Shown: positions 9,084-14,578, numbered from the stretch's first letter. The stretch is 18,591 nucleotides of DNA from DHVE2 group archaeon (GCA_027014065.1 JALWEL010000010.1:1-18591), one strand, 5' to 3'. Made by a program: numbers and translations. Notes: generated by a model not told the origin, from the sequence alone.

Positions 9084-9302
9084 ATGAAGGTTTTCATAAA
9101 GCTATTTTTCAGCTCCGAAGGTCCAAATCCCGTTGATATCCTAAACACCATGAAATCGTTGGGTTTCTCTCCAGTGTTCGGGCAATACGATTTAATGAAA
9201 GAAGTGAGAGACATTGATGAATACTTGGAACTGGTTAAAGAGCTACACAACAGCCTTAAGGGAACGAAAGTGATGTACAATTTGCATTCAATGAAAGACT
9301 AA
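9084..9302 (+). CDS. Small protein, probable stand-alone RAM-like (ferredoxin-fold) domain
   Basis: This 72-residue protein is not recognised by name. Its pattern of a beta strand (VFIKLFF), a helix (NPVDILNTMKSLG), two strands around FGQYDLMKEV, a helix (IDEYLELVKELHNSL) and a final strand (KVMYNLHSM) resembles the effector-binding RAM domain of Lrp/AsnC regulators, but it has no HTH. It has a good GAGGTGA site 12 bp after nusA and appears to be the last gene of the polymerase operon. Its last 15 bp overlap the convergent HTH-Nudix gene. A role in metabolite sensing is only an inference from fold-like pattern. Confidence 0.8.
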   Translation: MKVFIKLFFSSEGPNPVDILNTMKSLGFSPVFGQYDLMKEVRDIDEYLELVKELHNSLKGTKVMYNLHSMKD

Positions 9303-9989
9303 ATAATCCTTCACTATTTTTTCGTGATCGAAAGCCAGCGGTGGCAAATTATCCAAAGGGAAGAATCGAGCTTCCGAGGCATCATCTCCTCCTTTTATCT
9401 TCCCTCCAATTCTTTCCACCTCGTAAACCACGGTAACCGTATGGTCTCTCGGGTCACGGGAAGGGTCAGAATACACCCCCACCAATCTTTTCACTTTCAC
9501 ATCCAAAGAAGTTTCCTCTTTCATCTCCCGCACGATTGCATCTTCCGTTCTTTCCCCATGCTCAACGAACCCTCCGGGCAGGGCGTACATCCCCTTAAAC
9601 GGCTCCCTTTTTCTGCGAATCAAAAGTATTTTTTTATCTTCCACGAGAACGGCATCCACGGTTAACGAGGGCTTTATGTAGGGATGTTTGCTCACATACT
9701 TGAAAACCCTATCATATTTTTCGTACTCTTCCAGTAATTTCTTCCCATCCTCCGTGAGCTTCGTCTTTCCGCCCTCCCTGCCCCCGCGCTCTGACGAAAC
9801 GACCTTTATTTCTAAGTTTTCCTCTATCTCCTTTATCAATCCCCACGCATGCCTGTAAGAAATGTGCATATCCATGCTCGCCTTCCTTATGCTCCCCAGC
9901 TCATCTATCTTTTTTAGAAGTACGTAAGCGCCCTTGCCGAACACGTAGCCCCGCGAGTTCTCGAACCAGAACTTGTACTTGAGTTCCAT
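9288..9989 (-). CDS. ModE-type winged-helix domain fused to Nudix hydrolase (possible ADP-ribose pyrophosphatase or Nudix-sensing regulator)
   Basis: This 233-residue two-domain protein has residues about 1-92 as a ModE/LysR-type winged helix, with the recognition region ASMDMHISYRHAWGLIKEIE (38-57) and the wing-like SSERGGREGGKTKLTEDG. Residues about 105-233 form a Nudix domain. Its Nudix box at 140-162 has G140, E146, R154, E155, E158 and E159; the usual Gly near the end is Ser161. The YSDPSRDPRDHTV segment after the box is typical of ADP-ribose pyrophosphatases and NrtR-like sensors. I chose ATG 9989 over an upstream in-frame start because a TATA-like box sits about 26 bp before it and the domain begins there. 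The molybdate-binding TOBE domains of ModE are absent. Confidence 0.92.
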   Translation of the reverse strand: MELKYKFWFENSRGYVFGKGAYVLLKKIDELGSIRKASMDMHISYRHAWGLIKEIEENLEIKVVSSERGGREGGKTKLTEDGKKLLEEYEKYDRVFKYVSKHPYIKPSLTVDAVLVEDKKILLIRRKREPFKGMYALPGGFVEHGERTEDAIVREMKEETSLDVKVKRLVGVYSDPSRDPRDHTVTVVYEVERIGGKIKGGDDASEARFFPLDNLPPLAFDHEKIVKDYLVFH

Positions 9990-10010
9990 AATCGATAATA
10001 GTTTTCCGAA

Positions 10011-10019
10011 CATTAAGTT
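10011..10019 (-). promoter_or_regulatory. TATA-like box of the HTH-Nudix gene
   Basis: The minus-strand aacttaatg is centred about 26 bp before ATG 9989, implying a leaderless transcript. It lies in the 52-bp gap after the AhpD-like gene, so the HTH-Nudix gene may have its own promoter as well as read-through. Confidence 0.45.
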
Positions 10020-10041
10020 TTCTGGAAAAAAGAGAAAAAGA

Positions 10042-10377
10042 TTATTTTTGAAATTTCTCAATCGACTTTATCAGAGGAATCAGATGCATCAGCGCCGGGC
10101 CGCCGGCCATGAGCACCGCAACAAAACCTGCCTCTATCAACTCGTCTGGATTCGCACCGGCATCTAAAGCATTTTTGGTGTGGAGCGCAATGCACCACTC
10201 ACAGCCCGTGGCTATTCCGAGAGCGAGAGAAATCAATTCTTTAGTTTTTGTATCCAGAGCCTTTTCGGCTATAACCCTTCTCAAAAAGCTCATGAACGAA
10301 CCGGTCTGCTGCGGGTACTTCTTGCTCAGCTCGTTGAGCAATTCCTCAATCTCCTTTAACTTCTCTTCCGGGTCCAT
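10042..10377 (-). CDS. Carboxymuconolactone decarboxylase / AhpD-like family protein
   Basis: This 111-residue helical protein has the AhpD active-site arrangement: C59 and C62 in CEWC, H66 four residues later, and E47 twelve residues before the first cysteine. In AhpD these residues carry out thiol-disulfide chemistry and proton relay. The protein may therefore act in peroxide defence or as a disulfide reductase, although the exact substrate is unknown. ATG 10377 has a GAGGTGA site at the right distance. An alternative GTG at 10386 would add three residues and fits a leaderless start, because the TATA box is 28 bp before it. The two starts cannot be separated by sequence alone. Confidence 0.9.
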   Translation of the reverse strand: MDPEEKLKEIEELLNELSKKYPQQTGSFMSFLRRVIAEKALDTKTKELISLALGIATGCEWCIALHTKNALDAGANPDELIEAGFVAVLMAGGPALMHLIPLIKSIEKFQK

Positions 10378-10410
10378 TTTTCTCACCTCAATTGATGATA
10401 TACAGCAAAA

Positions 10411-10417
10411 TATTTAA
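10411..10417 (-). promoter_or_regulatory. TATA box of the AhpD-like gene
   Basis: Minus-strand ttaaata is centred near 10414, predicting a transcript start near 10388. The mRNA would have a leader of only about 11 nt or be leaderless from GTG 10386. Confidence 0.55.
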
Positions 10418-10456
10418 GATTTTCGTTATTAATTTATCGAATTTCGCAACAGGAGA

Positions 10457-10465
10457 ATTAAATAA
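10457..10465 (+). promoter_or_regulatory. TATA box of the MFS transporter gene
   Basis: The sequence attaaataa is centred about 25 bp before GTG 10486. This supports that GTG as a leaderless start over the in-frame ATG at 10504. Confidence 0.55.
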
Positions 10466-10485
10466 AGGAAAGAAATACTCATGCA

Positions 10486-11712
10486 GTGATTACAAAGGAC
10501 AGAATGTTCTACAAGTTCTCCCTGTACGGCTTTCTGAAAAATTTGCGACTCTTTGAGCCGTTTTTAATTCTCTTCTTTCTCAATTCAGGCCTTTCGTACA
10601 CGGAGATAGGCGCTCTATACGCAACGGCCGAGATTTCCACCAACCTGTCGGAGATTCCCACGGGCGTGTACGCGGATATGTTTGGCCGTAGGAAGTCAAT
10701 GCTTATGGGCTTCGGTTCATACCTCATCTCTTTCACCATTTTTTACCTTTCCTCTAATTTTCTAATTCTCCTCTTCGCAATGGTTCTCTACGGGCTCGGC
10801 GACGCATTTCGCTCGGGAACTCACAAGGCAATGATTTTGGAATATCTAAAAATAAAGGGAATAGAAAAGAAAAAGGTAGAGTATTACGGGGCAACCCGCT
10901 CCGCTTCGCAATTCGGTTCAGCAATTAACTCGATCCTCGCTGCAGTGGTGGTATTCTACACCGGGGATTATCACCTCATATTTTTGATAACTATAATCCC
11001 GTATGTTCTGGACTTCATAAATCTAGCTACATACCCGAAGGAACTGGACGGGGAAATCACCAAAAAAAAGAGCATCAAAAAGCAGGCGATGGACACGTTT
11101 CGGGATTTCATCCACATGTTCAAAAACAGGAAAGCTCTAAAGGCTCTTCTCAACTCCTCGCTCTTCGACTCGGGATTCAAGGCCTCGAAGGATTATCTCC
11201 AGCCAATTCTCCAGTCTTTCGCATTGGCGATTCCCTTCCTTGTGTTTCTCTCCGATGATAAAAGAACGGCAATAATGGTCGGATTGATTTATTTCTTCCT
11301 CTATCTCCTATCATCCTACGCCTCACGAAAATCGCACGTGGTGGTTAAAAAATTCAAGAATATAACCATAGCCATAAACCTCACCTTTATTTTAGGGGCA
11401 ATGTTCATTTTATTCGCCGGCCTCAGCTATGCGTATCTTCTGTTCTGGGTGTCCATTATTATCTTCATCTCTCTGCATGTGGTGTTCAACCTCCGCAGAC
11501 CCATGAACGTGAGCTACGTCAGCGATAAAATCTCGTCGAGAATCATGGCCTCCGGGTTGAGCGTGGAATCGCAATTGAAGATGATTTTCTCTGCGTCCTT
11601 TGCAGTTATGATAGGTGTAATGGCAGATTCGTTCGGAGTTGGGTATTCCCTATTCGCAGTGGGTATGATCATTTTAATCCTCTTCCCGCTGGTTGCCCTA
11701 AGAGAAGATTAA
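10486..11712 (+). CDS. Major facilitator superfamily (MFS) transporter
   Basis: This integral membrane protein of 408 residues has alternating hydrophobic segments consistent with about 12 helices. The MFS loop 2-3 motif is seen as GVYADMFGRRK at 60-70. A basic cytoplasmic loop (KKKSIKKQ, about residue 197) separates the two halves. It most resembles the drug/solute-efflux branch of MFS, but the substrate cannot be read from sequence. The start is taken as GTG 10486 from TATA spacing; ATG 10504 is the alternative. The upstream ATG at 10481 runs into a stop after two codons. It stands divergent from the AhpD-like gene. Confidence 0.88.
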   Translation: MITKDRMFYKFSLYGFLKNLRLFEPFLILFFLNSGLSYTEIGALYATAEISTNLSEIPTGVYADMFGRRKSMLMGFGSYLISFTIFYLSSNFLILLFAMVLYGLGDAFRSGTHKAMILEYLKIKGIEKKKVEYYGATRSASQFGSAINSILAAVVVFYTGDYHLIFLITIIPYVLDFINLATYPKELDGEITKKKSIKKQAMDTFRDFIHMFKNRKALKALLNSSLFDSGFKASKDYLQPILQSFALAIPFLVFLSDDKRTAIMVGLIYFFLYLLSSYASRKSHVVVKKFKNITIAINLTFILGAMFILFAGLSYAYLLFWVSIIIFISLHVVFNLRRPMNVSYVSDKISSRIMASGLSVESQLKMIFSASFAVMIGVMADSFGVGYSLFAVGMIILILFPLVALRED

Positions 11713-11717
11713 TTTAT
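11709..11717 (+). promoter_or_regulatory. TATA box of the gamma-carbonic anhydrase gene
   Basis: The sequence ttaatttat is centred about 24 bp before ATG 11737 and overlaps the MFS stop codon. It fixes the ATG as a leaderless start in preference to TTG 11722. Confidence 0.5.
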
Positions 11718-11736
11718 CTCTTTGCAATCTCCCCTC

Positions 11737-12243
11737 ATGGCTCAGAAAATAGGGAAGAACGTGTTCATCGCTCCTACAGCTTCCATAATCGGCGATGTGA
11801 CCATCGAAGACGGAGTGAGCATTTGGGATGGAGCAGTGCTCAGAGGAGATGTATCCTACATAAAGATTGGAAAGAACAGCAACATACAGGACAACGTGGT
11901 TATTCACGTGTCCCACGGGGTACCGACGATAATCGGAGAAAATGTCACCGTGGGGCATCTGGCCATGGTGCACGGCGCAAAAATTGAGGACAATGTGATT
12001 ATCGGAATTCACGCAGTTGTGCTGGATAACGCGGAAATTGGCGAGGGAAGCGTGATAGGCGCGGGTGCCGTTGTGACATCTGGAACAAAGATTCCCCCCA
12101 ATTCCCTTGTTTTAGGAATTCCAGCCAAGGTGGTGAAGCAGGGAGAAAACATAAGGGAGATGGCAATAGAGAACGGCTTAATATACCAAGAACTGAGGGA
12201 CGAACATTTAGCGGGTAAATATGAGAGATACCATGGGACATAA
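11737..12243 (+). CDS. Gamma-carbonic anhydrase-like protein (CamH-like, left-handed beta-helix)
   Basis: This 168-residue protein is built from hexapeptide repeats followed by a C-terminal helix, the LbetaH trimer fold. Residues equivalent to those of Methanosarcina Cam are present: R36, D38, Q51, D52 and the three metal ligands H57, H74 and H79 with the correct spacing. The long acidic loop with the proton-shuttle glutamates of Cam is missing, which places it with the CamH/YrdA subgroup, where CO2 hydration activity is variable. The protein acts in the cytoplasm because there is no signal peptide. ATG 11737 is preferred from the TATA position. Confidence 0.92.
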   Translation: MAQKIGKNVFIAPTASIIGDVTIEDGVSIWDGAVLRGDVSYIKIGKNSNIQDNVVIHVSHGVPTIIGENVTVGHLAMVHGAKIEDNVIIGIHAVVLDNAEIGEGSVIGAGAVVTSGTKIPPNSLVLGIPAKVVKQGENIREMAIENGLIYQELRDEHLAGKYERYHGT

Positions 12244-12255
12244 CCGAGGCACAAA

Positions 12256-12265
12256 GTTTATATTC
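12256..12265 (+). promoter_or_regulatory. TATA box of the 35-codon gene
   Basis: The sequence gtttatattc is centred near 12261 and predicts a start near 12287, immediately before the GGGAGGT ribosome binding site at 12289-12295. This gives a leader of about 16 nt, unlike the leaderless neighbours. Confidence 0.55.
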
Positions 12266-12302
12266 CAATTTGCAATTTTATTTATGTAGGGAGGTAATGT
12301 GA

Positions 12303-12410
12303 ATGGTTCCACACAAGAAAAGACAAGAATACAGCATGGAAAGGGAAATTGAAAAGGAAGTTGAGGAGGTTTTGAGGGGCAAAGATGAGGACCAGTTCCT
12401 CGAAGAATGA
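12303..12410 (+). CDS. Small highly charged protein (35 residues), unrecognised
   Basis: This short ORF starts with MVPHKKRQEY and ends with DQFLEE. Residues about 11-26 are a run rich in Glu and Lys with heptad-like hydrophobics (I16, V20, V23, L24), consistent with one amphipathic helix. Support for translation comes from a strong Shine-Dalgarno GGAGGT seven nt before the ATG and a TATA box at the right distance upstream of that site. A T-rich stretch follows the stop. I recognise no family. It could be a stand-alone microprotein or a partner-binding helix; no function is claimed. Codon use looks like that of neighbouring genes (many GAG, AAG and AGG codons). Confidence 0.62.
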   Translation: MVPHKKRQEYSMEREIEKEVEEVLRGKDEDQFLEE

Positions 12411-12424
12411 TTCTTTTATCCTAC

Positions 12425-12460
12425 ATTTCATTTTTTTATATTTTTCTTTAAGAAAAATAA
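12425..12460. terminator. T-rich/palindromic bidirectional terminator candidate
   Basis: Between the convergent 35-codon gene and tRNA-Gln lies a run of seven T on the plus strand (about 12431-12437) and a near-perfect palindrome, tttttctttaagaaaaa, at 12441-12457. The palindrome supplies T-runs on either strand. Archaeal polymerases terminate at T-rich tracts, so this stretch can serve both genes. Confidence 0.5.
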
Positions 12461-12465
12461 AGTAG

Positions 12466-12591
12466 CAGCCCCGGGCAGATTCGAACTGCCGTCGCGGGAT
12501 CTCCTCAGGAACCACGGATGCAGGAGGTTATAGGAACCCGCTGGTGGTTCCTACCAAAGTCCCGCATGCTTGACCGCTACACCACGGGGCT
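12466..12591 (-). tRNA. tRNA-Gln (TTG anticodon) with 53-nt intron
   Basis: Read on the minus strand from 12591, the acceptor AGCCCCG pairs with CGGGGCT. The D-arm is GTGT...GCAT, the anticodon stem CGGGA/TCCCG encloses C-T-TTG-G-A, the T-arm GGCAG/CTGCC encloses TTCGAAT, and the discriminator is G at 12466. The mature tRNA is 73 nt without encoded CCA. The anticodon TTG reads CAA and, by wobble, CAG. The reading depends on removing the intron at 12501-12553, inserted at the canonical 37/38 site. A second copy of the first 15 nt lies 54 bp upstream. Confidence 0.94.
12501..12553 (-). other. tRNA-Gln intron with canonical bulge-helix-bulge splice structure
   Basis: The 53-nt intron sits between G37 and A38. 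C32, T33, T34 and T35 pair with intron positions -3 to -6 (GGAG, one C-G, one T-A and two wobble pairs) as the 4-bp central helix. G36, G37 and intron +1 form the 5' bulge; intron -2, -1 and A38 form the 3' bulge. Beyond this, +2 to +10 (AGGAACCAC) pairs perfectly with +39 to +47 (GTGGTTCCT). The intron can also fold another way, into +1-8/+16-23 and +28-32/+49-53 hairpins. The archaeal tRNA splicing endonuclease is the expected enzyme. Confidence 0.88.
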
Positions 12592-12593
12592 AT
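12577..12593. repeat. 17-bp direct repeat, copy 1 (start of tRNA-Gln)
   Basis: The sequence ctacaccacggggctat contains the first 15 nt of the tRNA-Gln plus two flanking bases. It is identical to the copy at 12631-12647, 54 bp away. Confidence 0.95.
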
Positions 12594-12645
12594 TCAGCGC
12601 CCGAGATGTGCTCGCACCTATCGGTGCTCACTACACCACGGGGCT
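12592..12645 (-). ncRNA. tRNA-Gln leader beginning with a copy of the tRNA 5' end; status (relic, leader or small RNA) uncertain
   Basis: Read on the minus strand, this 54-nt stretch begins AGCCCCGTGGTGTAG, identical to the tRNA-Gln 5' end, then diverges. The rest contains two perfect small hairpins: GCACC-GATA-GGTGC (12614-12627) and CGAG-CACAT-CTCG (12602-12614), which share one base pair partner at 12614 and so compete at that base. It has no anticodon or T-arm, so it is not a complete tRNA. The TATA box predicts transcription starting at its first base. It may be a relic of tandem duplication, a structured leader removed by RNase P, or a small RNA. Confidence 0.55.
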
Positions 12646-12647
12646 AT
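12631..12647. repeat. 17-bp direct repeat, copy 2 (promoter-proximal)
   Basis: This copy is identical over 17 bp to the tRNA-Gln 5' end at 12577-12593 and is followed on the minus strand by unrelated sequence. It lies 27 bp downstream of the TATA box centre. Confidence 0.95.
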
Positions 12648-12668
12648 AAGGGGTAATAAAAAAAGAAG

Positions 12669-12675
12669 TATTTAA
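12669..12675 (-). promoter_or_regulatory. TATA box of the tRNA-Gln transcript, overlapping the trmJ stop codon
   Basis: The minus-strand ttaaata is centred near 12672. Spacing predicts a start near 12645, exactly at the promoter-proximal tRNA-like copy and not at the real tRNA 5' end. The box includes the TAA stop codon of trmJ (12674-12672). Confidence 0.6.
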
Positions 12676-13379
12676 GTTTCTTTCTCATCGTCGAGGGCGT
12701 AAATTATTCTCTTTAATACTCCCATCATGCTATGGTACTCCCACTTCGTAAGGATTGCGCGACCGATTATGCGCCGGAACATAACCTCCGTGTTCTTCCT
12801 CTTGTGAGAAGGAAAATTTATCTTATCCAATATTTCTGAGAATCTTTTGTTCAGCAGATCTATTTCAATCGGCTCTGCAACGGGTCTCTCTTCAACATCC
12901 ATATTTTTCTTATATATCTCGTAAAGTATTACCGCCGCCGCATGGGTGATGTTCATTATGGGATACTCCTTAGATGTTGGAATGGTTACGAGGACATCGC
13001 ATTTTTCAACCTCTTCATTGTATAACCCGTAATTCTCTCTTCCGAATATTATGCCCACCTTTCCATCGTAATTGCCTATTCTTTCCGCCAGTTCCCATGG
13101 TCTCAAAGCGATTCTGTTGAATTTTTTATCCGATTTGGTGCTCACCCCGCTGGTTGCAACGGCAAAATCCAGAAAATCTCGAAGCTCCTGAAAATCACCC
13201 ATTATCTTCGCATTTTCCACTATGTAGCGAGCATGCTTGGAAAATCTGAAAGTGTCGTCGTCGAATTCTGGAGGATTAACGAGAAGCATATTTTTGAATC
13301 CGAAGTTGGCCATGGTTCTCGCCAAGAACCCTATATTACCCGTGAATTGTGGTTCTACGAACGCAACGTAAATTTCCAT
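12672..13379 (-). CDS. trmJ: tRNA (cytidine/uridine-32-2'-O)-methyltransferase, TrmJ family (SPOUT)
   Basis: This 235-residue SpoU-class methyltransferase has a trefoil-knot domain. Motif 1 is seen around N15-G17 and R21 with NFG at 25-27, motif 2 is IFGRENYGL at 111-119, and motif 3 runs from IPTSKEYPIMNITHAAAV into the following helix at about 133-154. The last 70 residues form a helical C-terminal extension as in TrmJ. The family methylates the ribose of nucleotide 32 in the anticodon loop using S-adenosylmethionine. The neighbouring tRNA-Gln has C at position 32. A leaderless start is suggested by a TATA box 25 bp before ATG 13379. Confidence 0.9.
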   Translation of the reverse strand: MEIYVAFVEPQFTGNIGFLARTMANFGFKNMLLVNPPEFDDDTFRFSKHARYIVENAKIMGDFQELRDFLDFAVATSGVSTKSDKKFNRIALRPWELAERIGNYDGKVGIIFGRENYGLYNEEVEKCDVLVTIPTSKEYPIMNITHAAAVILYEIYKKNMDVEERPVAEPIEIDLLNKRFSEILDKINFPSHKRKNTEVMFRRIIGRAILTKWEYHSMMGVLKRIIYALDDEKET

Positions 13380-13401
13380 GGAGGATTATAATTGATTAGT
13401 G

Positions 13402-13408
13402 ATTTAAC
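13402..13408 (-). promoter_or_regulatory. TATA box of trmJ
   Basis: The minus-strand gttaaat element is centred about 25 bp before ATG 13379. Its partner on the plus strand lies only about 20 bp away, so the trmJ and DUF2721 promoters are back to back. Confidence 0.5.
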
Positions 13409-13419
13409 CTTTCCCCAAA

Positions 13420-13428
13420 GTTTTAAGT
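13420..13428 (+). promoter_or_regulatory. TATA-like box of the DUF2721 gene
   Basis: The sequence gttttaagt is centred about 27 bp before ATG 13451, consistent with a leaderless mRNA. Confidence 0.45.
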
Positions 13429-13450
13429 TTTCCCACCCTTATCCTCGTTC

Positions 13451-13882
13451 ATGGACGCAATCACCATAATCCAAGCGACTCTCGCTCCTCTACTCCTCGT
13501 GTCAGCCACCGGGCTTTTGATTTTGGGATTAGGTAACAGGATGGGGAGAGTGGTGGATCGCCTCCGGGAATTCTCAAAGGAGGTACGAGAAGGCGTATCA
13601 GAGGAAAGAAAAGAGGTGATTATGAATCAAAAAGGAGTTCTTATAAGAAGAGTGAAGCTGTGCAGGGATGCCATGGTTCATTTTCACCTCACTATCCTTT
13701 TCGCATCGCTTTCCTCCGTTTTCGTTTTCGGGGCAATGATTTGGGAATTTGTACAATATATTGCTTTGATATTTTTCGCTCTATCTCTCGTAACTCTGCT
13801 CATAGGCTCGGTTATCGCAGTTTACGAAATCACTCTCTCCTACGCAGCAATTCTTAGAGAATCCGACGTTTATTTGAAGTAG
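13451..13882 (+). CDS. DUF2721-family membrane protein
   Basis: This 143-residue protein has an N-terminal helix with the family-type opening (IQATLAPLLLVSATGLLIL, about 7-25) followed at once by NRMGRVVDRLREF, the conserved Asn/Arg/Asp motif. Residues about 38-75 form a charged helical segment, and two more hydrophobic helices lie at about 78-98 and 103-128. Three membrane segments are therefore predicted. The biochemical role of DUF2721 is not known to me. The start is well fixed by TATA spacing, and the next gene has its own TATA box overlapping its 3' flank. Confidence 0.85.
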   Translation: MDAITIIQATLAPLLLVSATGLLILGLGNRMGRVVDRLREFSKEVREGVSEERKEVIMNQKGVLIRRVKLCRDAMVHFHLTILFASLSSVFVFGAMIWEFVQYIALIFFALSLVTLLIGSVIAVYEITLSYAAILRESDVYLK

Positions 13883-13889
13883 AGAAATG

Positions 13890-13896
13890 TTTATAT
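13890..13896 (+). promoter_or_regulatory. TATA box that sets the start of the RAM-like gene
   Basis: The sequence tttatat is centred 27 bp before ATG 13920. It lies inside the region an earlier in-frame ATG (13887) would make coding, which argues for the later start and a leaderless transcript. Confidence 0.55.
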
Positions 13897-13919
13897 TCTC
13901 CGTTTATTTTTTCCTGTGT

Positions 13920-14156
13920 ATGTGGTTCGTTCTATTTGCCACCGCAAATCCCGAGCAGTACGGGGATCTTTTGCATGTTGTTAAGAATTGCAAGACCCCG
14001 GAAGGCGTGCGGGTTCACCAGAAATTGAAGGTCTTCGGAAAACCGGATATCGTGATAGTTTTTGAAGCGAAAAATGAAAACATGGCGGAGGAATTCGTGA
14101 AGCAGTTTGGAAGGGTGAGCGATGTGAGGACCCACCTTGCTATAAGGGAGGAATAA
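13920..14156 (+). CDS. Small RAM-like (Lrp/AsnC effector-domain type) protein
   Basis: This 78-residue protein reads MWFVLFATANPEQYG at the start, with a helix, then strands around KLKVFGKPDIVIVFEA, a helix (NMAEEFVKQFG) and a last strand (VRTHLAI). The order and the FGKPDIVIVFEA segment resemble the ligand-binding RAM domain of Lrp-type regulators without their HTH. A start at 13887 would add a hydrophobic stretch that could be mistaken for a membrane helix; TATA spacing argues against it. It is 2 bp before the YjbQ gene, so the two are probably one operon and one pathway (inference). Confidence 0.78.
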   Translation: MWFVLFATANPEQYGDLLHVVKNCKTPEGVRVHQKLKVFGKPDIVIVFEAKNENMAEEFVKQFGRVSDVRTHLAIREE

Positions 14157-14158
14157 AT

Positions 14159-14578
14159 ATGGTAGTGTACACCGACGAAATAAACCTGAGCACAAAAGGC
14201 GAGGTGGATATAATCGATGTGACTTCCGAAGTTGAAGAAATAGTGAAGAAATCCGGTCTTTCAAATGGCATAGCAGTTGTTTTCTGCGTCGGCTCCACAT
14301 GTGCCGTCACCACCGTTGAGTACGAACCGGGGTTGAAAAAAGATATACCGGAGGCATTAGAAAGGCTGTTCCCAAAAAACATGTACTATCATCACGAGGA
14401 GACGTGGCACGATGGCAACGGCCACTCTCACGTGAGAGCCAGTTTCATGAAGCCGGATTTAACCGTACCCATAGTCAACGGAAAACTCACCCTTGGTACA
14501 TGGCAGCAGATAGTGTTTTTAGAGCTGGATGTGAGAAAAAGAAGCAGAAAGGCAATTGTTCAGGTCTTGGGGGAATGA
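14159..14578 (+). CDS. YjbQ/UPF0047 family protein
   Basis: This 139-residue protein has the family landmarks: VVFCVGSTCAVTTVEYEPGL at about 40-59, an HHEETWHDGNGHSHVRASF stretch at about 78-96 rich in metal-binding His and Asp, and TLGTWQQIVFLELDVR at about 112-127. The family is small, trimeric and widespread. Some members have been reported to make thiamine phosphate from hydroxyethyl-type precursors in vitro, but the physiological role is not settled. A GGGAGG site at 14146-14151 drives this second gene of the operon. Its 3' end overlaps the convergent regulator by 19 bp. Confidence 0.92.
   Translation: MVVYTDEINLSTKGEVDIIDVTSEVEEIVKKSGLSNGIAVVFCVGSTCAVTTVEYEPGLKKDIPEALERLFPKNMYYHHEETWHDGNGHSHVRASFMKPDLTVPIVNGKLTLGTWQQIVFLELDVRKRSRKAIVQVLGE

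Noticed and set aside
10390..10440. Box C/D-like RNA (tgatga at 10394) in the divergent promoter region
   Set aside because: No box D (CTGA) follows at a suitable distance and the region is explained by two promoters.
12592..12645. Leader copy as the 5' half of a split tRNA
   Set aside because: No anticodon-stem strand or trailing intron-like helix is visible after the D-arm start, and no matching 3' half is found in the window.
12577..12647. 17-bp tRNA repeat as attL/attR of an integrated element
   Set aside because: The repeats are only 54 bp apart with no integrase or cargo, and the repeated part is the tRNA 5' end rather than the more usual 3' end.
13887..13919. N-terminal membrane helix on the RAM-like protein
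   Set aside because: The hydrophobic residues come only from reading upstream of the predicted transcript start; the TATA box lies within that stretch.
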